Source: Paraburkholderia tagetis (GTDB taxonomy: Bacteria; Pseudomonadota; Gammaproteobacteria; Burkholderiales; Burkholderiaceae). From it: 64,000 nucleotides of DNA. Below the pieces are notes generated by a model. The model saw nothing but the letters and a program-made list of their open reading frames with translations, had not been told where the DNA came from and searched no databases. Shown here one piece after another: positions 16,438-25,203 of the stretch; position 1 is the first letter of the stretch; every line of letters starts with the position of its first letter. The translations under genes were made by a program, and so were the position numbers. The stretch is from positions 62,001 through 126,000 of the forward strand of contig NZ_JAKLJA010000017.1 of the NCBI RefSeq assembly GCF_022213065.1, given 5' to 3'.

Positions 16438-18012
16438 ATGAGTCAGCCGATCCGCTTTTATCACCGTAACGCGATCCGTGAAGTCAGCGACGCAAACGTC
16501 ACCCGTACCGTCCTCCAGTATCTGCGCGAAGACGCGCATTGCACGGGCACCAAGGAGGGCTGTGCCGAAGGCGACTGCGGCGCGTGCACGGTCGTCGTCG
16601 GCGAGCGCACGGCCGAAGGCGGCGTGAGCTTCAAGGCCGTCAATGCCTGCATCCAGTTCCTGCCCACGCTCGACGGCAAGGCGCTCTTCACGGTCGAAGA
16701 CCTGCGCCAGCCCGACGGCTCGCTGCACCCGGTGCAGCAGGCCATGGTGGACTGCCACGGCTCGCAATGCGGCTTCTGCACGCCCGGTTTTGTCATGTCG
16801 ATGTGGGCGCTCTACGAAAAGCACGGTCATGAGCACGCCGGGCATGCCGGCCAAGCAGGCCAGGGCTGCTCTGGCAAGGCCGCTCGCAGTGGGTCTTGCA
16901 GCGTGCCTTCGCGCGACCAGATCGCCAACGCGCTGACCGGCAACCTGTGCCGCTGCACGGGCTATCGTCCGATCCTCGATGCCGCCGAGCAGATGTTCAA
17001 GGCCGATGCGCCGAAGGCGCCCATCGACGTGAAGGCGCTCTCGCGCACGCTCGCCACGCTCGAGCGCGGCGAGACGTTCCACTACGAGCACAAGGGCCAG
17101 CAATACGACGCGCCGCGCACCGTCGACGCGTTCGCCGCGATCAAGGCCGCGCGCCCCAACACGCGCATTCTCGCGGGCAGCACCGACATCGGCCTGTGGG
17201 TCACCAAGCAGATGCGCGACCTGGGCGATATCGTCTATGTCGGTCAGGTCGAGTCGATGAGCCGGATCGACGTGAGCGACGCGTGGATCGAGATCGGCGC
17301 GGGCGTGAGCGTCGAGCGTGGTTATGCCGAACTCGCGAAGCACTATCCGGAACTCGAAGAGATGTGGCAGCGCTTTGCGTCGCTGCCGATCCGCAACGCG
17401 GGCACGATCGGCGGCAACGTCGCGAACGGCTCGCCGATTGGCGACTCGATGCCGGGCCTGATCGCACTGGGCGCGCGCGTGGTGCTGCGCGGCGGCGACA
17501 CGGTGCGCGAGATGGCGCTCGAAGACCTCTATCTGGCGTACCAGAAGAAGGATATGGCCGAGCACGAGTTCGTGCTGGCGCTGAAGGTGCCGACCCGCAC
17601 TGGCGCGCGTGCGAACCTGAAGTTCCGCACCTATAAGGTCTCGAAGCGCTTCGACTCCGATATTTCGGCGGTGTGCGCGGCGTACTCGTTCATCGCCGAT
17701 GGCGACACGATTCGCGAGCCGCGCATCGCGTTCGGCGGCATGGCCGCGACGCCCAGGCGCGCGACTCACGCCGAGGGCGTGCTCGCCGGTGCGCAATGGC
17801 ACGAAGCCACGGCGCAGGCGGCCATGCTCGCGCTCGGCCACGACTACGCGCCGCTCTCCGACATGCGCGCGACGAGCGACTACCGCCTCGAAGCCGCGAA
17901 GAACACGCTATATCGCTTCTGGCTCGAAACGCGGCCGCACAACCCGCTCGCCGCGCAGGCGATCAATGTGCGCGCAGTTGCGGCCGAATCTGCGCACAGC
18001 GCGGCTTGCTAA
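16438..18012 (+). CDS. xdhA: Xanthine dehydrogenase small subunit (2Fe-2S and FAD)
   Basis: 524 residues, electron-transfer subunit of xanthine dehydrogenase (hypoxanthine to xanthine to urate, NAD+ linked). The plant-type 2Fe-2S cluster ligands are C42, C47, C50 and C71 (CAEGDCGACTVVVG). The second cluster is C111, C114, C171 and C173 (CGFCTPGF; CRCTGYRP). The FAD domain follows from about residue 240 (NTRILAGSTDIGLWVTKQ, GNVANGSPIGDSMPGLIALG). An unusual His/Gly/Ala-rich insert (residues about 129-157, HGHEHAGHAGQAGQGC) sits between the halves of the second cluster. The ATG at 16438 begins the conserved IRFYHR segment; earlier frame starts look spurious. First gene of xdhABC. Confidence 0.96.
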   Translation: MSQPIRFYHRNAIREVSDANVTRTVLQYLREDAHCTGTKEGCAEGDCGACTVVVGERTAEGGVSFKAVNACIQFLPTLDGKALFTVEDLRQPDGSLHPVQQAMVDCHGSQCGFCTPGFVMSMWALYEKHGHEHAGHAGQAGQGCSGKAARSGSCSVPSRDQIANALTGNLCRCTGYRPILDAAEQMFKADAPKAPIDVKALSRTLATLERGETFHYEHKGQQYDAPRTVDAFAAIKAARPNTRILAGSTDIGLWVTKQMRDLGDIVYVGQVESMSRIDVSDAWIEIGAGVSVERGYAELAKHYPELEEMWQRFASLPIRNAGTIGGNVANGSPIGDSMPGLIALGARVVLRGGDTVREMALEDLYLAYQKKDMAEHEFVLALKVPTRTGARANLKFRTYKVSKRFDSDISAVCAAYSFIADGDTIREPRIAFGGMAATPRRATHAEGVLAGAQWHEATAQAAMLALGHDYAPLSDMRATSDYRLEAAKNTLYRFWLETRPHNPLAAQAINVRAVAAESAHSAAC

Positions 18013-18055
18013 ACCAGGAAGCGGACCAAGCGGACACTATACGGAGATCGAAACA

Positions 18056-20410
18056 ATGAACCAGCAAGCCGAACCGTTCCTGGAAGAAGCGAAGGCGCGT
18101 GAAGATTTCGCGCAGGTGCACGTCTCGCGTGCGCATGAATCGGCGCACCTGCACGTGAGCGGGCGCGCCACCTACACCGACGACATTCCGCTCGTGGCGG
18201 GCACGCTGCACGCGGCGCTCGGCCTCTCGCAGAAGGCGCACGCGCGCATCGTCTCGATGGATCTTGCCAAGGTCGGCGCGACGCCGGGCGTCGTGGCCGT
18301 GCTCACGGCCGGCGACATTCCCGGCGTGAACGACTGCGGTCCGATCATCCACGACGACCCGGTTCTCGCCGACGGTGTCGTGCAGTACGTGGGCCAGCCG
18401 ATGTTCATCGTCGTGGCGACCTCGCACGACATCGCACGCCAGGCCGCGCGCCGCGCCGAAGTGCAATACGAAGAACTGCCCGCCGTGCTCACCGCGCAGC
18501 AGGCGCGCGCCGCCGAGCAATACGTGCTGCCGCCGATGAAGCTCGCACGCGGCGACGCGTCAACGCGTGCCGCGCGCGCCGCGCACCGCCATGAAGGCGA
18601 AATGCTGCTGGGCGGCCAGGAGCAGTTCTATCTGGAGGGGCAGATCGCCTACGCGGTGCCGAAGGACGACGACGGCATGCACGTCTGGTGCTCGACGCAG
18701 CACCCGAGCGAAATGCAGCATCTGGTGGCGCACGTGCTTGGCGTGCACTCGCACAACGTGCTGGTGGAATGCAGGCGCATGGGCGGCGGCTTCGGCGGCA
18801 AGGAATCGCAATCGGGCCTGTTCGCGTGCTGCGCGGCGCTCGCCGCGTGGAAGCTGCTGTGCCCCGTGAAGCTGCGTCCGGATCGCGACGACGACATGAT
18901 GGTCACGGGCAAGCGCCACGATTTCCACTATACGTATGAAGTGGGCTACGACGATGAGGGCACGATCGAAGGTATTTCGGTCGACATGACCTCGCGCTGC
19001 GGCTTCTCCGCCGACCTCTCCGGTCCGGTGATGACGCGCGCCGTCTGCCACTTCGACAACGCCTACTGGCTGCCCGACGTTTCCATCGCGGGCTACTGCG
19101 GCAAGACCAACACGCAGTCGAACACCGCGTTCCGCGGCTTCGGCGGCCCGCAGGGCGCGTTCGCGATCGAATACATCATGGACGACGTCGCGCGCTCGCT
19201 CGGCGTCGATTCGCTCGACGTGCGCCGTCGCAACCTCTACGGCAAGACGGCAAACAACGAGACGCCCTACGGCCAGGCGCTCGAAGACAACGTCATTCAC
19301 GAGATCATCGACGAACTCGCGCAAACGAGCGGCTATCGCGCGCGCCGCGCCGCGATCCGCGAATTCAACGCCAACAACGAAGTGCTCAAGAAGGGCATCG
19401 CGCTCACGCCGGTCAAGTTCGGCATCGCGTTCAACGTCACGCACTTCAACCAGGCGGGCGCGCTGGTCCATATCTACACCGACGGTTCCGTGCTCGTGAA
19501 CCACGGCGGCACGGAAATGGGCCAGGGCCTGAACACCAAGGTCGCGCAGGTCGTGGCGCACGAGCTCGGCATCGAGTTCGGCCGCGTGCGCGTGACCGCC
19601 ACCGACACCAGCAAGGTCGCCAACACCTCGGCCACCGCCGCATCGACGGGCACCGACCTCAACGGCAAGGCCGCGCAGGATGCGGCGCGCCAGTTGCGCG
19701 AGCGTCTTGCCGCGCTCGCGGCCACGACGTGGGGCGAGGGCCGCGTCAACGCAGCCGACGTGCGCTTCGCCAACGACAGCGTGATCGTCGGCGACGCGAT
19801 CGTGCCGTTCGAGGAACTCGTCGCGAAGGCCTATCTCGCGCGCGTGCAACTGTGGTCGGATGGTTTCTACGCGACGCCCAAGCTGTACTGGGACCAGAAG
19901 ACGCTGCGCGGCCGGCCGTTCTACTATTACGCATATGGTGCGGCGGTTTCCGAGGTCGTGATCGATACGCTCACGGGCGAAATGCGCGTGCTGCGCGCCG
20001 ATGCGCTGTACGACGCAGGCGACTCGCTCAATCCGGCGCTCGACGTCGGGCAGGTGGAAGGCGGCTTTATTCAGGGCATGGGCTGGCTCACGACCGAGGA
20101 ACTGTGGTGGAAGCCGGACGGCAAGCTCATGACGCACGCGCCGTCCACCTACAAGATCCCGACCGTGAACGACACGCCCATCGAGTTCAACGTGAACCTG
20201 TTCAAGAACAGCAATGTGGAGAACAGCATTCATCGCTCGAAGGCCGTGGGCGAGCCGCCGCTGCTCCTGCCGTTCTCGGTGTTCTTCGCGATTCGCGACG
20301 CCGTGGCGAGCGTGGGCGACTACCGCTTCAATCCGCCGATGAATGCGCCCGCGACCGCCGAGGAAATCTTGAAGGGCGTGCGTGCGGTGCGGACCATGGC
20401 GCGCGGTTGA
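18056..20410 (+). CDS. xdhB: Xanthine dehydrogenase molybdopterin-binding subunit
   Basis: 784 residues, catalytic large subunit that binds the molybdenum cofactor. Visible are the N-terminal Ald_Xan_dh a/b-hammerhead (SGRATYTDDIPLVAGTLHAA), the Moco region GGGFGGKESQSGLFACCAAL, the Arg-containing FRGFGGPQGAFAIEYIMDD, MGQGLNTKVAQVVAHELGIE, and the C-terminal KAVGEPPLLLPFSVFFAIRD with the catalytic glutamate (GEPP). Length is normal for bacterial XdhB. It starts 43 bp after xdhA with ACGGAG upstream of the ATG at 18056. Export is not expected, since there is no signal peptide. Confidence 0.96.
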   Translation: MNQQAEPFLEEAKAREDFAQVHVSRAHESAHLHVSGRATYTDDIPLVAGTLHAALGLSQKAHARIVSMDLAKVGATPGVVAVLTAGDIPGVNDCGPIIHDDPVLADGVVQYVGQPMFIVVATSHDIARQAARRAEVQYEELPAVLTAQQARAAEQYVLPPMKLARGDASTRAARAAHRHEGEMLLGGQEQFYLEGQIAYAVPKDDDGMHVWCSTQHPSEMQHLVAHVLGVHSHNVLVECRRMGGGFGGKESQSGLFACCAALAAWKLLCPVKLRPDRDDDMMVTGKRHDFHYTYEVGYDDEGTIEGISVDMTSRCGFSADLSGPVMTRAVCHFDNAYWLPDVSIAGYCGKTNTQSNTAFRGFGGPQGAFAIEYIMDDVARSLGVDSLDVRRRNLYGKTANNETPYGQALEDNVIHEIIDELAQTSGYRARRAAIREFNANNEVLKKGIALTPVKFGIAFNVTHFNQAGALVHIYTDGSVLVNHGGTEMGQGLNTKVAQVVAHELGIEFGRVRVTATDTSKVANTSATAASTGTDLNGKAAQDAARQLRERLAALAATTWGEGRVNAADVRFANDSVIVGDAIVPFEELVAKAYLARVQLWSDGFYATPKLYWDQKTLRGRPFYYYAYGAAVSEVVIDTLTGEMRVLRADALYDAGDSLNPALDVGQVEGGFIQGMGWLTTEELWWKPDGKLMTHAPSTYKIPTVNDTPIEFNVNLFKNSNVENSIHRSKAVGEPPLLLPFSVFFAIRDAVASVGDYRFNPPMNAPATAEEILKGVRAVRTMARG

Positions 20411-20453
20411 GCGTGATTGAGCCGCAACTGAGTGCGATTGAGTGTGATTGAGC
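20409..20453. repeat. Degenerate GTGATTGAG repeats between xdhB and xdhC
   Basis: Four near-copies of a 9-10 bp unit (GTGATTGAG, GCAACTGAG, GCGATTGAG, GTGATTGAG) directly after the xdhB stop codon. They fill the short spacer exactly where the N-terminal half of xdhC would be expected. Confidence 0.7.
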
Positions 20454-20479
20454 GCGAAGCTTCGAAGGAGTCTCGTCAG

Positions 20480-21088
20480 ATGATCAGCGGTACGAATAAA
20501 AGCACGAACCATTGCGAACGGATCGACGCCGCGGGGCGCGTCGTGATCGGGCGGCGCGGCACGCCGGTGCCGCACTATGGGCCGATGCACGTCGTGCTGT
20601 TCGGCGCGGGACACGTGGGGCATGCGCTCGTGAAACTGCTCGGCATGCTGCCGTGCGTCGTGCAGTGGGTGGACGAACGCGACGAGCTGTTCCCCGACGA
20701 AGTGCCGCTCAACGTGCAGATCGAGGCGACCGATACGCCGGCCGCGATCGTCGACGAGGCGCCGCCGGGCGCGTACTTCATCGTGATGACGCACAATCAC
20801 GCGCTCGATTTCGACCTTTCTCTGCGCATCATGCAGCGGGGCCATTTCGCGTGGTTCGGGTTGATCGGCTCGAAGACCAAGCGCGTGAAGTTCGAGCGCC
20901 GTCTCGTCGAGCGCGGCGTGGCGGCCGGGCGCATGAGCGAGATGACTTGCCCGATCGGCGTGACGGGCATCGTCGACAAGGCGCCATCTTCGATTGCGGT
21001 CGCCGTGGCCGCGCAGCTCATGCAGATGCGCGTGCCGCTCGCCGCGACGAACCGTGCGGCGAGCGCGCCGATGTTCGCGCGAGTTTGA
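20480..21088 (+). CDS. xdhC: XdhC-like Moco insertase, C-terminal Rossmann domain only
   Basis: XdhC binds the molybdenum cofactor and inserts the sulfurated form into XdhB. Here only about 202 residues are present. The C-terminal XdhC Rossmann domain is complete: MHVVLFGAGHVGHALVKLLG, VQWVDERDELFP, AYFIVMTHNHALDFDLSLRI, FGLIGSKTKRVKFERRLVER, CPIGVTGIVDKAPSSIAVAV. The N-terminal XdhC_CoxI domain of the usual protein of about 300 residues is absent. The first 37 residues resemble nothing, and only 69 bp of repeat-rich DNA separate this gene from xdhB. AAGGAG lies 9 nt before the ATG at 20480. It may be a degraded or trimmed accessory protein. Confidence 0.8.
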   Translation: MISGTNKSTNHCERIDAAGRVVIGRRGTPVPHYGPMHVVLFGAGHVGHALVKLLGMLPCVVQWVDERDELFPDEVPLNVQIEATDTPAAIVDEAPPGAYFIVMTHNHALDFDLSLRIMQRGHFAWFGLIGSKTKRVKFERRLVERGVAAGRMSEMTCPIGVTGIVDKAPSSIAVAVAAQLMQMRVPLAATNRAASAPMFARV

Positions 21089-21168
21089 GGTCGAGCGCTC
21101 ACCCGATGGTGCGATTAGTGCGATCGGTGCGATGGTGGGCGAGAAAAATTCGGTTTCTGCCGTGAGCT

Positions 21169-21216
21169 GCACCCCAGGCGCTGGAAGTCATCCAGCGCTT
21201 GGGGTGCTTTTTTTTG
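21169..21216 (+). terminator. Intrinsic terminator after xdhC
   Basis: 17-bp stem GCACCCCAGGCGCTGGA (21169-21185) with its complement at 21191-21207 (one G-U pair), 5-nt loop, followed by T9 and more T. Among the strongest terminators in the window, it ends the xdh operon. Confidence 0.95.
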
Positions 21217-21282
21217 TTTGCGGATTTTGCTTGCGGCGCAGTGGGGGCGGAGCCGCGCATTGAGTGCATCTTGCGCGTGGGT

Positions 21283-22230
21283 CTAGCGCGATTTGCTCTT
21301 CCTCGCAGGCTCGGTGAGCACGGCCGAGACCTTGTCGATCAGTCCGCGCAGCCAGTCGATATCGCTCGGCCGGTCGGGCTGCGGATGCCACATCTGGTAG
21401 CAGCGAATACGCGGAAACGCGAACGGCGGCTCGACCACGGCGATGGGCAGGAGCCGCGCGTAATGCGTCGCAAAGCGGCGCGTGGTCGTGAAGATCAGGT
21501 CCGATTGCAGCAGCACCTGAGGCGCGAGCCCGAAGTAGGGCAGCGTCGCGACGATGCGTCGTTGCGCGCGTGCTTTCGCGAAGCCCAGGTCGATGGCGCT
21601 CGCGTTTGCGCCGGTATAGGGCGTGGGTGCGAGATGCGCCGCCGCGAGATACGTGTCGCGCGTGAGCGGCGCGCGGGCGAGCGGATGATCGGCGCGCATC
21701 ATGCAGACGATCTTGTCCGTGAACAGGTCGCTGCGCGCGAAGTGCGGATCGGGCTTCGGCCAGTTGCCGATCACGATATCGAGCTCGCCCGCTTCCAGCG
21801 TGGCGTGATGATCGAGCGTGGGCGACAGCGAGAGGATCTCCAGACGCGCCGAAGGCGCCGTTTCGCGAAAGCACGAGATCAGCGTCGGCATGAAGAAGTC
21901 GTTGAGATAGTCGGGCGCGGCCACGCGGAAGGTGCGCTTCGAGCGCCCCGGATCGAAGTCGCCGTGAGGCGTGGCCACGAAATCGACATCGCGCAGCACG
22001 CGTTGTGCGTGCTGCAGCAGTGACTCGCCGTATTCGGTCGGCACCATGCCCGCTTTGCCGCGCACGAGGATGGGGTCGCCGAGGATCTCGCGCAGCCGCC
22101 GCAGTGCCGTGCTGATTGCCGGCTGCGTTTGATTCAGCCGTAGCGCAGCCTGCGTGACGCTGCGCTCGATCAGCAACGTGCGCAGCACGCGCACGAGCCA
22201 GATATCGAGAGAAAGAGCAGTGTCGTCCAT
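21283..22230 (-). CDS. LysR family transcriptional regulator
   Basis: 315 residues from the ATG at 22230. The helix-turn-helix is VTQAALRLNQTQPAISTALR then RLREILGDPILVRGKAGMVP, and the effector domain starts at FRVAAPDYLNDFFMPTLISC. The resemblance is to the NodD/LinR/NagR-like group that responds to small aromatic or organic acids. A longer frame to 22368 adds only a low-complexity His/Lys/Ala stretch encoded by tandem repeats, so I reject it. It lies convergent to xdhC with the strong terminator between, and downstream of the DsbA-fold isomerase on the same strand. Confidence 0.9.
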   Translation of the reverse strand: MDDTALSLDIWLVRVLRTLLIERSVTQAALRLNQTQPAISTALRRLREILGDPILVRGKAGMVPTEYGESLLQHAQRVLRDVDFVATPHGDFDPGRSKRTFRVAAPDYLNDFFMPTLISCFRETAPSARLEILSLSPTLDHHATLEAGELDIVIGNWPKPDPHFARSDLFTDKIVCMMRADHPLARAPLTRDTYLAAAHLAPTPYTGANASAIDLGFAKARAQRRIVATLPYFGLAPQVLLQSDLIFTTTRRFATHYARLLPIAVVEPPFAFPRIRCYQMWHPQPDRPSDIDWLRGLIDKVSAVLTEPARKSKSR

Positions 22231-22263
22231 GGCAAGGCGAAAAAGCGTGGGGAGTGGTGCCGC

Positions 22264-22310
22264 GCGCTTTTGGTGCGCTTTTTGGTGCGCTTGGGGGTGC
22301 GCCTTTGGGT
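22264..22310. repeat. Tandem repeat, unit about 12 bp x4
   Basis: Units GCGCTTTTGGT, GCGCTTTTTGGT, GCGCTTGGGGGT and GCGCCTTTGGGT lie in tandem just upstream of the lysR start. A second small repeat (TCAGTGCTTCAGTGCGTCAG type) lies near 22410-22445. Both are in the 243-bp spacer upstream of lysR, which holds no gene. Confidence 0.8.
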
Positions 22311-22473
22311 GCACCGCTCGCGCGCGGCTTGATCCATAACGATATTCTGCTGCGTGCGCAGCCGCCATAGGGCGCCTGGTATGACCGGCATCAGCAGGGC
22401 AGGTCCGCGCGTGCGCAGTGCTTCAGTGCGTCAGTGCTTCAGTGCCGCGCGGCCCTATTGCGCACGGCGCGTT

Positions 22474-23127
22474 CTACACCGTTTCCTGCTTTGCGAGCCC
22501 CGAAGGCAGCGAGCTGATGCGCTTCACCTCGCGCGAGTCTAGCCAGTTCGGCGTGCGCGCGCAGTAGAGCACCATGGGCAGCGTGTCCTCGCCCCAGAAG
22601 AGCTGCTTGTTCATCCAGAAGGTGGGCACGCCGAACACGCCCATCGTGATGGCGTCGTTGGTGTTGCGGCGTAGTTGCGCGCGCACCGATTCCTGCTCGA
22701 TCATCGCTTCGCCGTGCGCGATGCCCACGCGCTCGCAGAGTTGCTCGAAGCCCTCGTCGCTCGACGGATCGCGTCCCTCGCGCCAGATGAAGCGGAAGAT
22801 CTCGCGCACGCACGCAAACTCGCCGCCGGCGGCGATGGCGAGCAGCATCGGCTTGACCGAGTCGAACGGATGCACGGGCGGCATCTTGAACGGAATGCCG
22901 AGTTGCTCGGCGCGAAAGAGCGCGTGCCGGTACGTGAAGATGCGCTTGGCCGGGATCGTTGCGCCTAACGGCGTGCCCCAGTGGCGGTACAGTTCGCTCA
23001 GCAGCACCGGTGTGGGCGCGAAGTCGAAGCCCGGCCATTTGTCGTATTGCTCCAGTAGCAGGTACGAGAACGGCGACACGAAGTCGTAGAACCAGGCTGG
23101 CCGGTTGGCGTCGATGCCGCTGATCAT
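22474..23127 (-). CDS. DsbA-family / 2-hydroxychromene-2-carboxylate isomerase-like protein
   Basis: 217 residues, thioredoxin fold with helical insert, of the HCCA-isomerase/GST-kappa type. Key segments are WFYDFVSPFSYLLLEQYDK (active-site SPFS in place of a CxxC), PVLLSELYRHWGTPLGATIP, and the C-terminal TMGVFGVPTFWMNKQLFWGE with the cis-proline. Homologues use glutathione to isomerise 2-hydroxychromene-2-carboxylate in naphthalene breakdown, but many relatives have unknown substrates. The ATG at 23127 has GGAGG upstream. It sits between a TAXI binding protein and a LysR gene on the same strand, possibly one aromatic-acid unit. Confidence 0.85.
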   Translation of the reverse strand: MISGIDANRPAWFYDFVSPFSYLLLEQYDKWPGFDFAPTPVLLSELYRHWGTPLGATIPAKRIFTYRHALFRAEQLGIPFKMPPVHPFDSVKPMLLAIAAGGEFACVREIFRFIWREGRDPSSDEGFEQLCERVGIAHGEAMIEQESVRAQLRRNTNDAITMGVFGVPTFWMNKQLFWGEDTLPMVLYCARTPNWLDSREVKRISSLPSGLAKQETV

Positions 23128-23273
23128 GCTGTTCCTCCGGGATGGACTTCTGCTGGACCGCATCGGCGGCCCATTGTTCGAGTATTGATCGCGAGTATCG
23201 ATCGAATTGGCTGCTGCGTGCTGCTTTTTTTCGCGTGCGTGCTGCGGGTGGCTGGCGCGCGCGGCTACTTGCA

Positions 23274-24806
23274 CTACGTGCGCCGCGTGTCGTGCGGTGC
23301 ATCGGCGCTTGCGCCCGGCTTGCTGCCCGCGCTGCCTTCGTCGCGTTCGCCTGCGCCGTTGTCTTCGCGTCTGCTGCCGCCGGCGCCGCCTTCATGGCCT
23401 TCGTCGCGCTCGCCGGCTTGCTGGTCCGCGCCGCCGTTGTCGGTGTCGTCGCCCATGGCCGAGAGCCGCTCGCGCACGGCCAGCAGCCGCTCACGCACGA
23501 AGCCGATATGCTCGCGCAGCACGTAGAACTGGCCCGCGTAGGCAAGCGGCATCTTCATGCCGTTCACCGACTCCTCGATCTTGTCGAGCTGGCGCGTCAG
23601 CGAGCGCCGCTCGGCGGACGAGTTGTCGGCGTTCGCGGCGCGCTCGAGCGCGATGAGCGCGCCGTACCAGCGGTAGATGCGCGATTTTACCCGCCATGCA
23701 TAGAGGCTCGGCACGAGCCGCAGGCCCGGAATCAGCACCACGACGATCGGCACCAGCACGACGATGAGGCGGTCGGCGAGACTCGCGAGCCAGAACGGCA
23801 GCACGCGGTACAGGAAGCCCTTGCCCGACTTGTAGTAGCGCGCGGCGTCGTCGCTGATCGGGAAGTCCTGCGCGCGCGGCGCCGGGAATTCGCCCGCGTG
23901 TTGAAGGAGCGTCGAGCGGCCGTGCACTTGCCTGGCCGCTTCGATCAGGAGGTCGGAGAGCGCCGGATGGAGCGAGTCGCGCGCAACCAGCTCCGCCGTG
24001 GGCGCGATGAAGTGCAGCGGCGCCGCGGGCAGATTGCGCCCGAAATCGAACGCGCCCATCGGGATCGTGATCGCCGTGAGGTACGGGTAGCGCCGCGCGT
24101 AGGCATCGGCCTGGGCGAAGTCGAAGAAACGCACGCCCGGCATGCGCATCAGGCGCCCCATGACCGGCGGCTGCGCGGAGTCGCCCGCGAGAAAGGCCAC
24201 GTCGATCTTGCCCGCGACGAGCGCGCGCGCGGCGTCCTCGCCGGAGAGCGGCAGCAGTTTGGTCTTGCCGCCCGGCTCGATGCCGTTGGCCTTGAGCAGC
24301 GTGAGCGCGAGTTCGCGCGTGCCACTGCCTTCGGCGCCGATGGCGATGCGCTCGCCTTCGAACTCCGAGAGCAGCCCCACGGGCGGCCCGTGATAGAACA
24401 CCGCGAGGGGCACATAGGCCACGCTGCCGAGCGAGACGAGGCCCTCGGGCGGTTTGCTCGCGAGTCCGTCCTGGACGAACGCGACGTCCACGTGCGAGGC
24501 CGGGTCGGACAGACGCTGGAGGTTCTGCGCCGAGCCTTCCGATTCGAGCACGTTCACGGTGATGTTGTTGTGCGCGAGGATCGTCTTGTACTTCTGCGCG
24601 GCGTTCCAGAACGTGCTGCCCTTGGGGCCCGCGCTCATGGTGAGCGTGCTGGGCGGCGCGGGCTGGATCAGGCGCACGGCCAGCCAGATCGCGGCGGCGC
24701 TGATGAGCAGGATGGGGCCGAACGAGACGGCCAGATCGCGCCATGAAATTGCCACGAAGCGCGCGACGAGACGGGGAGGAGATTTGCGGCCGGTGCGGAA
24801 CTTCAT
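23274..24806 (-). CDS. TAXI-family TRAP solute-binding protein, membrane-anchored
   Basis: 510 residues. An N-terminal membrane anchor (about 24-46, DLAVSFGPILLISAAAIWLA) is followed by a TAXI-type periplasmic binding domain (LTMSAGPKGSTFWNAAQKYK, VDVAFVQDGLA, RIAIGAEGSGTRELALTLLK, GKIDVAFLAGDS). A second membrane segment (about 362-382, LIVVLVPIVVVLIPGLRLVP) and a coiled C-terminal part follow. The last about 60 residues are a low-complexity Gly/Asp/Glu tail with repeated AGERDEG. TAXI proteins normally feed a TRAP permease (DctQM-type), but none is encoded nearby, so the partner or role is unclear; sensing is possible. Confidence 0.85.
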   Translation of the reverse strand: MKFRTGRKSPPRLVARFVAISWRDLAVSFGPILLISAAAIWLAVRLIQPAPPSTLTMSAGPKGSTFWNAAQKYKTILAHNNITVNVLESEGSAQNLQRLSDPASHVDVAFVQDGLASKPPEGLVSLGSVAYVPLAVFYHGPPVGLLSEFEGERIAIGAEGSGTRELALTLLKANGIEPGGKTKLLPLSGEDAARALVAGKIDVAFLAGDSAQPPVMGRLMRMPGVRFFDFAQADAYARRYPYLTAITIPMGAFDFGRNLPAAPLHFIAPTAELVARDSLHPALSDLLIEAARQVHGRSTLLQHAGEFPAPRAQDFPISDDAARYYKSGKGFLYRVLPFWLASLADRLIVVLVPIVVVLIPGLRLVPSLYAWRVKSRIYRWYGALIALERAANADNSSAERRSLTRQLDKIEESVNGMKMPLAYAGQFYVLREHIGFVRERLLAVRERLSAMGDDTDNGGADQQAGERDEGHEGGAGGSRREDNGAGERDEGSAGSKPGASADAPHDTRRT

Positions 24807-24886
24807 TGTTGGGAAAAGGCGGGCCTCGGGAGGTTCGGGGAAAGATTGCGCGGCGCGGTGTGTCCGCGCTCGAGCCCGGGATCATG

Positions 24887-24914
24887 CCCACGCCGGTACG
24901 CCCACGCCGGTACG
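24887..24914. repeat. 14-bp tandem repeat x2
   Basis: CCCACGCCGGTACG occurs twice with no mismatch, upstream of the TAXI gene. Confidence 0.9.
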
Positions 24915-25044
24915 CCCGCCGATGTTACATGAGATTGGATGTTGCGACGGCATGTCTGCTGCCGTGGCGCAACCCGCGCCCCTAAACCCTTTGCACTCGC
25001 GCCGCGCCCAGGCTAAATTGTGGGTCGCCATGGCGCGAGCGCCA

Positions 25045-25083
25045 TGCGGTACGAGCCTGCGGTACGAACCTGCAGTACGAACC
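25045..25083. repeat. 13-bp tandem repeat x3
   Basis: Three units of TGCGGTACGAACC type with one or two substitutions each, in the spacer upstream of the BON gene. Confidence 0.9.
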
Positions 25084-25164
25084 ATCAGGCCGTCCAGTCC
25101 ATAACAAACTACCAGGCAACTACCCGGCGTAATCAGGCAATCGATGCAGGCGCGTGCAGACCGG

Positions 25165-25203
25165 CCGGACAAACCGGGACAAGCCGGGACAAACCCGGAC
25201 AAG
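25165..25203. repeat. 10-bp tandem repeat x4
   Basis: Units CCGGACAAA, CCGGGACAAG, CCGGGACAAA and CCCGGACAAG in a row, in the same spacer. Confidence 0.85.

Noticed and set aside
20480..21088. xdhC considered a pseudogene
   Set aside because: The frame is intact with a good ribosome site and a complete C-terminal domain, so I list it as a shortened CDS instead.
18560..21172. 870-codon minus-strand frame opposite xdhB and xdhC
   Set aside because: Antisense to recognised xdh genes; no family signature.
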